Below, piece after piece: positions 15,599 through 22,405 of a stretch of 25,582 nucleotides of DNA. Location: positions 1-25,582 of the forward strand of contig JAFABC010000242.1 of NCBI GenBank assembly GCA_023426275.1, written 5' to 3'. The translations under genes were made by a program, and so were the position numbers. Origin of the DNA: Pseudomonadota bacterium (GTDB taxonomy: Bacteria; Desulfobacterota; Desulfovibrionia; Desulfovibrionales; Desulfovibrionaceae). A model generated the notes under the pieces. It saw nothing but the letters and a program-made list of their open reading frames with translations. It ran no database searches and had not been told where the DNA came from. Positions within the stretch are counted from its first letter, which is position 1; every line of letters begins with the position of its first letter.

Positions 15599-15626
15599 GC
15601 GGCCGGCGGCCGCCAGTTGTTTTTTT
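15599..15626 (+). terminator. Terminator-like hairpin plus T-run facing metH
   Basis: GCGGCC-GGC-GGCCGC (15599-15613) makes a 6-bp stem followed, on the + strand, by CAGTTG and a run of seven T (15620-15626). The orientation is opposite to metH and the TlpA-like gene. It could block antisense transcription into metH. Read on the - strand the same hairpin follows the metH stop by 12 bases and has only a TTT after it, so it may also serve metH weakly. Confidence 0.4.
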
Positions 15627-18043
15627 CAGGGATTGCCGGCCACAAGGGCCTTGGCCCGGCGCACGGCGTCCACGGCGTCCAGGGCGTGGGCGTCGGCCCC
15701 GATGGACTTGGCGAAGGCCTCGGTGACCACGGCCCCGCCGATCATGACCTTGGCCCGCAGGCCGCGCTCCCGCACGAGGCGCACCGTGTCCTCCATGCGC
15801 ACCATGGTGGTGGTCATCAGCGCCGACAGGCCGATGACGTCGGCGTCCCGGGCGGCGGCCTCCTCCACGATGCGCGCGGCCGGCACGTCCTTGCCGAGAT
15901 CGATGACCTCGAAGCCGTGGTTGCGCAGCATCAGGCACACGATGTTCTTGCCGATGTCATGGATGTCGCCTTCGACCGTGGCCATGACGATGCGGGCTTT
16001 CTCCGCCCCGGACGTCTCGGCCAGCAGCGGCTCCAGGCGGGTGAAGCCGGCCCGCATGGTTTCGGCGGCCACGAGCAACTGGGGCAGGAAGAATTCCTTG
16101 CGCTCATAGCGCTCGCCCACGTCCATGATGCCGGGGATGAGCTCCTCGCTCAGGATGGCGGCCGGAGCCCGGCCTTCGGCCAGGGCGGCGTCGATGAGGC
16201 CGTCGAGTTCGGCCTTGCGGCCCTTGATGACGGCCTGGCGCAGGGGGCTCCCCCCGGCCTCGCCGCCGCCGGCGGGCGCGGCGGAAGGCGTCCCGGCCGC
16301 ACCGGAGGACGGCTTCCAGCCGGCATAGCGGCCGATGAACCGTTCGGCCTGCGGATCGCGGGCCAGCAGCACCTCGCAGGCGCCGGCCGTCTCCATCAGC
16401 CGCGACACGTTGGGGTTGGCGATGGCGGCCGCCAGCCCCGCGCCCAGGCACATGGCGAAAAAGGCGGCGTTGACGAGTTCCCGGGCCGGCAACCCGAAGG
16501 AAATGTTGGACAGGCCGAGCACCGTGGGCAGGCCCCAGGCGTCGCGGCAGTGGCGGATGGTCTCCAGGCAGGCCAGCGCGGCCTCGGCCTTGGAGGACAC
16601 GGTCAGGGCCAGGGCGTCGACCAGGATCAGCCGCCGGGGAATGCCCAGGGACTCGGCCTGGACGAGCAGCTCCTCGATGATGGCCAGACGCTCGGCCGCC
16701 GTGACCGGCAGCTTGCGGCCCTTGAGCGGCAACAGGATAAACGGCGCGCCGTGGTCGCGGCACAGCGGGCCGAGCAGTTCCATGCGCCCGGGCTCGCCGC
16801 TGATGGAATTGACCAGCGGCGTTCCCGGCGAGGTCCACAGCGCGGCGGTCAGCGCCTCGGCGTTGTTGGAATCGAGGCACAGCGGCACGCTCTGCCGCTT
16901 GGTCAGCTCCAGGGCCAGTCCCGGCAGCACGGCCGTCTCGTCGACCATGGGCGCGCCCACGTTGACGTCGAGGATGGCCGCGCCGGCCGCCACCTGCTGC
17001 TCGGCAAAGGCCAGGGCCTGGGAAAATTCGCCGGCCACCAGTTCGGCGGCGAGCCCGGCCTTGCCGGTGGGGTTGATGCGCTCGCCGATGACGGCGCAGG
17101 GGCTTGCCCCGCCAAGCGTCACGGTGACGGCCCGGGAGGTGACGGCCATGACGGGATGTTCGGCCGCTTCCGGCCGGGTCCAGCCGCGTCCGGCCAGCTT
17201 CCCGGCCAGGGCGGCGATATGGGCCGGCGTGGTGCCGCAGCAACCGGACAGGGCCTTGGCGCCCAGATCGGCGAAGCGGGCGGTCTTGTCCGCGAACTCC
17301 TCCGGTCCCATGGGAAACACGGTCTGTCCGCCTTCCAGGCGCGGCATCCCGGCGTTGGGCTTGACGAAAAAGGGTGTGGTCAGCCGGCGGGAGAACACCT
17401 CGCCGATGACCCGCATGTCGTCGGGGCCGGCCCCGCAATTGACGCCGACCAGATCGATGCCGAGGTTTTCCATGGCGTCGGCGAACACGGCCGGCGAGGA
17501 GCCGGTCAGGCTGGCCGCGCCCTCGAAGGTCATGCACACGGCCACGGGCAGGGAGCAGACCTGCCGGGCGGCCAGCACCAGCGCCTTGGCCTCGGCCAGA
17601 TCGAAATGGGTTTCCCCGACGATCAGGTCGCAGCCGCCCTCGGCCAGTCCGCGGATCTGTTCGGCGAAGGCCTCGACGAGTTCGCGCAGGCTCACCTTGC
17701 CAAGGGGCGGGACGAACTGGCCGGTGGGCCCGACGGAGCCGGCCACAAAAGCCGCCTCGCCGGCCGCTTTCCGGGCCAGACGGGCCATTTCGCGATTGAG
17801 CGCCGGCACGTCGGTTCCAGGCGGCAGCTTGAAGCGGGAACCGCCGAAGGTGTTGGCGGTGATCACGCGCGACCCGGCTTCGATGTATTCCCTGTGGGTG
17901 GCCACGATGGCCTCGGGATGCTCCAGGCCGAACAGTTCCGGCGACTGGCCGGCGGCCAGCCCCCGGCCCTGGAGCAAGGTGCCCATGGCCCCGTCGAAAA
18001 TGAGGATGCCCGCATCGCCTAGCGCCTGTCTGAAATCACCCAC
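15626..18043 (-). CDS. metH: Cobalamin-dependent methionine synthase, short form without activation domain
   Basis: An 805-residue enzyme that moves a methyl group from methyltetrahydrofolate through cobalamin to homocysteine. Modules in order: homocysteine-binding barrel (1 to about 290) with zinc ligands C203, C268 and C269; pterin-binding barrel from about 315, opening with VIGERINPTGK; a Gly/Ala/Pro/Ser linker near 577-600; then the helical cap and B12-binding domain with DIHDIGKN, whose H695 is the lower cobalt ligand. The C-terminal AdoMet-binding reactivation domain of E. coli MetH (about 1200 residues) is absent. The GTG start at 18043 is preferred because AAGGAG lies five bases before it, inside the reading frame from the ATG at 18067, which has only a weak AGGG; the ATG would add eight residues. 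The rpoH gene is divergent. A riboswitch is not evident. Confidence 0.93.
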   Translation of the reverse strand: MGDFRQALGDAGILIFDGAMGTLLQGRGLAAGQSPELFGLEHPEAIVATHREYIEAGSRVITANTFGGSRFKLPPGTDVPALNREMARLARKAAGEAAFVAGSVGPTGQFVPPLGKVSLRELVEAFAEQIRGLAEGGCDLIVGETHFDLAEAKALVLAARQVCSLPVAVCMTFEGAASLTGSSPAVFADAMENLGIDLVGVNCGAGPDDMRVIGEVFSRRLTTPFFVKPNAGMPRLEGGQTVFPMGPEEFADKTARFADLGAKALSGCCGTTPAHIAALAGKLAGRGWTRPEAAEHPVMAVTSRAVTVTLGGASPCAVIGERINPTGKAGLAAELVAGEFSQALAFAEQQVAAGAAILDVNVGAPMVDETAVLPGLALELTKRQSVPLCLDSNNAEALTAALWTSPGTPLVNSISGEPGRMELLGPLCRDHGAPFILLPLKGRKLPVTAAERLAIIEELLVQAESLGIPRRLILVDALALTVSSKAEAALACLETIRHCRDAWGLPTVLGLSNISFGLPARELVNAAFFAMCLGAGLAAAIANPNVSRLMETAGACEVLLARDPQAERFIGRYAGWKPSSGAAGTPSAAPAGGGEAGGSPLRQAVIKGRKAELDGLIDAALAEGRAPAAILSEELIPGIMDVGERYERKEFFLPQLLVAAETMRAGFTRLEPLLAETSGAEKARIVMATVEGDIHDIGKNIVCLMLRNHGFEVIDLGKDVPAARIVEEAAARDADVIGLSALMTTTMVRMEDTVRLVRERGLRAKVMIGGAVVTEAFAKSIGADAHALDAVDAVRRAKALVAGNP

Positions 18044-18241
18044 GCCGTCTCCTTTGGTCGTCGCCATTTTGGCCCTGGAGGCCGAAACGCGGCTCGTCTA
18101 CTGAAAAACATTGAAAAGGACAAACCAAAACTTTACACAGAAAGATAGACGTGCGAGACGGCGCTTCCGGGTGGTGGCGATCGGATTCGCCCCAACCCCA
18201 GAAGCGGCCCGGCCCCGCCTTCCAAACCAAGCCAGTATCCA
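18044..18241. promoter_or_regulatory. Divergent metH-rpoH intergenic region
   Basis: About 175-200 bp separate the divergent metH and rpoH starts and should hold both promoters. The segment 18100-18150 is A-rich. TTGAAA at 18111-18116 with TACACA at 18134-18139 (17-bp spacing) is the best + strand -35/-10 pair for rpoH, but the -10 matches only about half of the sigma-70 consensus. AAGGAG on the - strand at 18049-18054 is the metH ribosome site. The 40 bases before rpoH contain no purine-rich ribosome site. Confidence 0.35.
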
Positions 18242-19264
18242 ATGGAACAACGAGACGATCAAGCCCTTTCGAAAGACGACGCGGACCTGGACCACAACGA
18301 CCTCTTGGAACCGGACGATTCCGACACGGCCGAGGCAGCCGACGATACCGAGGCCGTGGATGATTTCAAGCTTCCGGCCCCCCGGACCTCCGGCGGGGCG
18401 CTCACCACGCGCGACCCCTTGCAGCTGTACCTGCGCGAGATTTCGGTCTTCCCCATGCTCGCTCCGGAAGAGGAGCAGGAGCTGGCCCGGCGCGTGCGCG
18501 ACGCCGGCGACCAGAAGGCGGCCTTCAGGCTCATTTCCTCGCACCTGCGGCTGGTGGTCAAAATCGCCATGGACTTTCAGCGTCGCTGGATGCAAAACGT
18601 GCTGGACCTCATCCAGGAAGGCAATGTGGGGCTTATGCGCGCGGTGACCAAGTTCGATCCCGACAAGGGCATCAAGTTCTCCTACTATGCCGCTTACTGG
18701 ATCAAGGCGTACATTCTCAAGTATATCATGGACAACTGGCGCATGGTCAAGATCGGGACCACCCAGGCCCAGCGCAAGTTGTTCTATAATCTCAACAAGG
18801 AACGCAACCGGCTCCAGAGCCTGGGCTTCGACCCCAGCGCCTCGCAGCTGTCCGAGGCCCTGAACGTCACCGAATCGGACATCGTGGAAATGGACCAGCG
18901 CTTAAGCGGCAACGACGTCTCCCTGGACGTCACCCTGGGCGACGATTCCACGTCCACCCGATTGGATTTCCTGCCGGCCCTGACCCCGGGCATCGAGGAA
19001 ATCCTGGCGGGCGACGAGATCTCCCACCAGCTCGACAAGCACATCCAGACCATCCGCCCCTCGCTCAACGAAAAGGAACTGGATCTCCTCGACAACCGCA
19101 TCCTGTCCGATTCGCCGGTCACCTTGCGGGAAATCGGCGCCAAGTACGGCATCACCCGCGAACGCGTCCGCCAGATCGAGGCCCGGCTGCTTGAAAAGCT
19201 CAAGGAACACCTGTCCAAGCGCATCGGGGACTTTTCCTCGGATTGGATTCATAAGGAAGACTAG
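18242..19264 (+). CDS. rpoH: RNA polymerase sigma factor sigma-32 (heat shock)
   Basis: A 340-residue sigma-70 family factor that directs RNA polymerase to heat-shock promoters. After an acidic extension (about 1-50) come region 1.2 (DPLQLYLREISVFPML), region 2 (SHLRLVVKIAMDFQ, LIQEGNVGLMRAVTKFDP, SYYAAYWIKAYI), the RpoH box in QRKLFYNLNKERN that marks sigma-32 rather than sigma-70, region 3, and the region 4.2 helix-turn-helix (LREIGAKYGITRERVRQIEARL). E. coli RpoH is 284 residues; the added N-terminus accounts for the difference. No Shine-Dalgarno sequence is seen before the ATG, which could mean translation is weak or structured, as in temperature-controlled rpoH of enterics; this is inference. 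Two lipoprotein genes follow on the same strand. Confidence 0.95.
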   Translation: MEQRDDQALSKDDADLDHNDLLEPDDSDTAEAADDTEAVDDFKLPAPRTSGGALTTRDPLQLYLREISVFPMLAPEEEQELARRVRDAGDQKAAFRLISSHLRLVVKIAMDFQRRWMQNVLDLIQEGNVGLMRAVTKFDPDKGIKFSYYAAYWIKAYILKYIMDNWRMVKIGTTQAQRKLFYNLNKERNRLQSLGFDPSASQLSEALNVTESDIVEMDQRLSGNDVSLDVTLGDDSTSTRLDFLPALTPGIEEILAGDEISHQLDKHIQTIRPSLNEKELDLLDNRILSDSPVTLREIGAKYGITRERVRQIEARLLEKLKEHLSKRIGDFSSDWIHKED

Positions 19265-19280
19265 CGGCCGCGCCGCCGCC

Positions 19281-19300
19281 CGCTCGGCCAGCCCCGAGCG
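19281..19300 (+). terminator. Hairpin between rpoH and TPR gene
   Basis: CGCTCGG (19281-19287) pairs exactly with CCGAGCG (19294-19300) around the loop CCAGCC, 16 bases after the rpoH stop. No T-run follows, so it may only attenuate read-through or protect the rpoH mRNA end. Confidence 0.35.
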
Positions 19301-19322
19301 TCCGGACCGCGCGCCGCATCGG

Positions 19323-21035
19323 ATGCCGGCCATGCCCGAACAGACCAAACGCACCCATTCCGCCCGCCTGCCTTTTTTGCTGGTCCTGGTGCTTCTGCCC
19401 TGCCTGCTGTCCAATTCCTGCGCCTCCAGCCAGTCGGCGCGGGTGGCCTACGGCGGACGCAAGCTCTCCCCCGATGCCGAAAGCGCCTACCAGTTCCTGG
19501 TCTACCAGGACCTGCTGCGCCAGGGGGACAAGGAGCAGGCGACCAAGGTGCTCATGGGCCTCACCCAGAACCATCCCTCGCCGGAACTGGCCGTGGAGCT
19601 GGCCAACCTCCAATGGGGCCAAAACGAGCGCGAGCAGGCCACCCAGACCCTGGAAAAGGCCGTGGAGGCCTTTCCCGGCTCGCGCAAGATCACCATGTAT
19701 CTGGCCAGCGCCTACCAGATGCGCCGGATGCCGGAAAAGGCCGAGGCCATCCTGCGGCAGTTCGTCAAGGACCACCCGGGCGACAACGACGCCCTGCGCG
19801 AACTGGCCTCGCTTTTAAGCGACGCCGGCAAGCAGCAGGAAGCGCTCGACGTGCTCTCGCGCATTCCCGAGGCCAAGCGCGACGCCACCACGCTCTATCT
19901 CATGGCCAAGGCCAAGGTCGGCCAGGAGCAGAACGCCGCGGCCATCACGCTGCTGCGGCAGGCCGTGGCCAAGGACCCGGCCCTTATGGCCGCCTGGGCC
20001 GATCTGGCCGTGCTGCTGGAAAAAACCGGCGACATGGCCGGGGCCGAGGCCTGCTACCGCAAGATGCTCGACCAGGGCGAACAATCCCCGGAAGTGCTGG
20101 CCAACCTCGTGCGCGTGCTCGTGAAGCAGAAAAAACCGGCCCAGGCCGTGGCCCTGCTGCGGGAAAGCGATCCGGACAAGGCCCGGCTGCTCGACGCCAT
20201 GGCCGCGCTCGTGGAAGCCGGTTACGCCAAGGAGGCCCGGGCGGTGCTGGACCTGCTGGCCGAAGCCGCGCCGGACAGCCCGGACCTGCCCTTTTACAAG
20301 GCCGTCATCGCCTACGAGGCCGAGCACAACCCCCGGCAGGCCCTGGCCATCCTCGATCAGGTCAAGCCGGAAAATCCCAATTACGACAAGGCGCTGCGGT
20401 TCCGCATCCAGATCGCTTCGGAAATCGGCGACCTGAACCGGGCCCAACAGCTCGTGGCCGAGGCCCGGCAGCGCTATCCCGACAAAAAGGAATTCGTGGC
20501 CGTGGAAGCGGCCCTCTACGACCGGCGCGGCGACACCGCCAAGGCGGCCGAGGTGCTCAAGGAGGCCCTGGTCAACTCGCCCGACGACGTGGAGCTCCTC
20601 TACCGCTACGGCGTGGCCCTGGAAAAGCTCAAACGCCGCGACGAAGCCAGGGCCGTGATGGAACGGATCGTGGCCAAGGACCCGACCAATCCCGACGCCC
20701 TCAACTACCTGGGCTATTCGCTGGCCGAACAGGGCCAGGATCTGGACAAAGCCCTGGACATGATCCGCACCGCCCTGACCAAGGAGCCGGACAACCCGTT
20801 TTTCCTCGACTCCCTGGCCTGGACGCTCTTCAAGATGGGCCGGATGGACGAGGCCCTGCACACCATCGAAAAGGCCATCGGCCACAAGGTCAAGGACGCG
20901 ATCATCTGGGAACACTACGGTGACATCGCCGCCGCGGCCGGCCACAAGGCCGTCGCCCGCAAGGCCTACCGCACCGCCCTGGAACTGGGATCGGACACGC
21001 CAAGCGCCGTGAAAAAAAAGCTGGGAGCCCTGTAA
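19323..21035 (+). CDS. Tetratricopeptide-repeat protein, probable lipoprotein
   Basis: A protein of about 570 residues. A basic start and hydrophobic segment (LPFLLVLVLLPCLLSNSC) form a signal peptide; C33 is the likely lipidated residue, although SNSC is a poor lipobox. From about residue 50 to the end it is made of TPR-like helix pairs, for example FLVYQDLLRQGDKEQATKV and YRYGVALEKLKRRDEARAV, and near the C-terminus PDALNYLGYSLAEQGQDLDKA. TPR arrays bind partner proteins; this one probably lies at the outer membrane on the periplasmic side. The start is uncertain: ATGs at 19323 and 19332 are both possible and neither has a good ribosome site. The stop is one base from the start of the next lipoprotein gene, so they are co-translated and likely work together. 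The binding partner is unknown. Confidence 0.85.
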   Translation: MPAMPEQTKRTHSARLPFLLVLVLLPCLLSNSCASSQSARVAYGGRKLSPDAESAYQFLVYQDLLRQGDKEQATKVLMGLTQNHPSPELAVELANLQWGQNEREQATQTLEKAVEAFPGSRKITMYLASAYQMRRMPEKAEAILRQFVKDHPGDNDALRELASLLSDAGKQQEALDVLSRIPEAKRDATTLYLMAKAKVGQEQNAAAITLLRQAVAKDPALMAAWADLAVLLEKTGDMAGAEACYRKMLDQGEQSPEVLANLVRVLVKQKKPAQAVALLRESDPDKARLLDAMAALVEAGYAKEARAVLDLLAEAAPDSPDLPFYKAVIAYEAEHNPRQALAILDQVKPENPNYDKALRFRIQIASEIGDLNRAQQLVAEARQRYPDKKEFVAVEAALYDRRGDTAKAAEVLKEALVNSPDDVELLYRYGVALEKLKRRDEARAVMERIVAKDPTNPDALNYLGYSLAEQGQDLDKALDMIRTALTKEPDNPFFLDSLAWTLFKMGRMDEALHTIEKAIGHKVKDAIIWEHYGDIAAAAGHKAVARKAYRTALELGSDTPSAVKKKLGAL

Positions 21036-21036
21036 C

Positions 21037-21861
21037 ATGCACCGACTCGCGCCGCTGTGCCGCCTGCTGCTGGCGGCCGTCATGGGGCTGCTCGTGGCCG
21101 GCTGCGCCGCCAAACAGCCTGCCGCGCCCGGCAGCGACGCCGCCGGGGCCGTTTTCGAGACGTTTCTGGCCAACCAGGGGCACGTCCCCGCGCCGCCGGC
21201 CTTTTCCCTGGCCGGCTCCATGAGCTTTTCCCGGGGGCATCGTTCCGGCCGGCTCAACTACCGCCTGTTCGGCAATCCCGGCCAGGCCGTGCGCCTGGAC
21301 CTGACCACGGCCGTGGGCGGCTCCTACGCCCTGCTCTTCGAGGACAAGCGGGATTTCATCGCCTACGTGCCCTCCCGCGACACCGTCTACCGCCACACCG
21401 ACAGCCGGCAGGGCGCCGCGCGCCTGGGCATGCCCCTGCCCTACACCCTCGGCCAGATGGCCGCCCTGGCCTCGGGCCGCTTCGGCGGCCTCGTGCCGGA
21501 CCGGTATGTCTCGGTCAAGGCCGTGGAGGGCGGCTACCGCTACGCCTTTTCCGGGGACGCGCGCCTGTCCGCGCTGACCCTTGACTTCGCCGGACATCCG
21601 CGCCATCTCACCGGCGTGGGTGTGGAGCCCTGGCGCATTGCCTTCGACAATGACGAACCCGCGCCCGGGCTGCCCGCTCCGGTGGCCCGCAAACTCACGC
21701 TGACCACGCCCGGGGGCGCGTCCCTGATCCTGCGCGTCAAGAGTCTCCAGTCGCGTCCGGCTCCCTACCCGGCCGCCGACCTGGAGCTGCCCGTTCCCTC
21801 CCACGCCGTCGAGCGCGCGCTGGACGGGTCCGAGGATGCCGCGTCCCTGCCGGAATTGTAA
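21037..21861 (+). CDS. Lipoprotein with LolB/DUF4292-like features
   Basis: A 274-residue lipoprotein. The signal peptide ends in LLVAGC, a good lipobox, with lipidated C23. The mature part contains repeated beta-strand patterns (FSLAGSMSFSRGHRSGRLNYRL, then AVRLDLTTAVGG, then LLFEDKRDFIAYVP) that resemble the half-barrel lipoprotein carriers LolA/LolB and the DUF4292 group. If so, it would accept lipoproteins at the outer membrane, but true LolB activity cannot be claimed from sequence alone. The ATG lies one base after the TPR gene stop, with GGGAG at the end of that gene as ribosome site. rpiB follows after 60 bp with its own good ribosome site. Confidence 0.75.
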   Translation: MHRLAPLCRLLLAAVMGLLVAGCAAKQPAAPGSDAAGAVFETFLANQGHVPAPPAFSLAGSMSFSRGHRSGRLNYRLFGNPGQAVRLDLTTAVGGSYALLFEDKRDFIAYVPSRDTVYRHTDSRQGAARLGMPLPYTLGQMAALASGRFGGLVPDRYVSVKAVEGGYRYAFSGDARLSALTLDFAGHPRHLTGVGVEPWRIAFDNDEPAPGLPAPVARKLTLTTPGGASLILRVKSLQSRPAPYPAADLELPVPSHAVERALDGSEDAASLPEL

Positions 21862-21921
21862 CCCGTTCGCCCGCGCCCGCCGCGGACGTTTGTCCATCGC
21901 CAACCCGGAGGCCCTTTTCCC

Positions 21922-22377
21922 ATGCCCAAAACCGTCTTCATCGGTTCCGACCATGCCGGCCTGAACCTCAAATCCGCCCTGGTCGACCATCTGACCGCCG
22001 CCGGCCACGAAGTCGTCGATCTCGGCCCCAACGAGCCCGCCAGCGTGGACTACCCCGATTTCGCCAAGCGCGTGTGTCAGAAGGTGCTCGGCGCGCCCGG
22101 CGCGGCCGGCATCCTGATCTGCGGCACGGGCATCGGCATGTCCATGGCCGCCAACCGCATTCCCGGCATCCGGGCCGCCCTGTGCGTCAACGAATACCTG
22201 GCCCGCATGACCCGCCTGCACAACGACGCCAACGTGCTGTGCCTGGGCGAACGCGTCCTCGGCGTGGGGCTTGCCGCCTCCATCGCCGACGTGTTCCTGG
22301 AAACGGGCTTCGAGGGCGGCAGGCATCAGCGCCGCGTGGAGCTTATTGAATCGTGTGGCGTGGCCGCGCCGCTGTAA
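21922..22377 (+). CDS. rpiB: Ribose 5-phosphate isomerase B
   Basis: A 151-residue cytoplasmic enzyme that interconverts ribulose 5-phosphate and ribose 5-phosphate. The RpiB/LacA family signatures are visible: GSDHAG at 8-13, the catalytic cysteine C67 in LICGTGIGMS, NRIPGIRAALC with phosphate-binding R79, and H100 in RLHNDANVLCLGER. Length is typical. GGAGG at 21907-21911 precedes the ATG. tkt starts 28 bp downstream on the same strand, so the two form a non-oxidative pentose phosphate pair. Confidence 0.97.
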   Translation: MPKTVFIGSDHAGLNLKSALVDHLTAAGHEVVDLGPNEPASVDYPDFAKRVCQKVLGAPGAAGILICGTGIGMSMAANRIPGIRAALCVNEYLARMTRLHNDANVLCLGERVLGVGLAASIADVFLETGFEGGRHQRRVELIESCGVAAPL

Positions 22378-22405
22378 CCCTTTACCGCCAGCAAGGAAGC
22401 CCCTC

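Noticed and set aside
15335..18022. 895-codon open frame on the + strand opposite metH
   Set aside because: Antisense to conserved MetH modules; the predicted product is repetitive Gly/His/Arg/Gln-rich sequence.
18044..18241. SAM or B12 riboswitch upstream of metH
   Set aside because: The shared intergenic space is short and I see neither a B12-box nor a SAM-I core.
22271..22405. N-terminal extension of transketolase into rpiB
   Set aside because: The extension reads another frame of rpiB, and a good ribosome site lies directly before the ATG at 22406.
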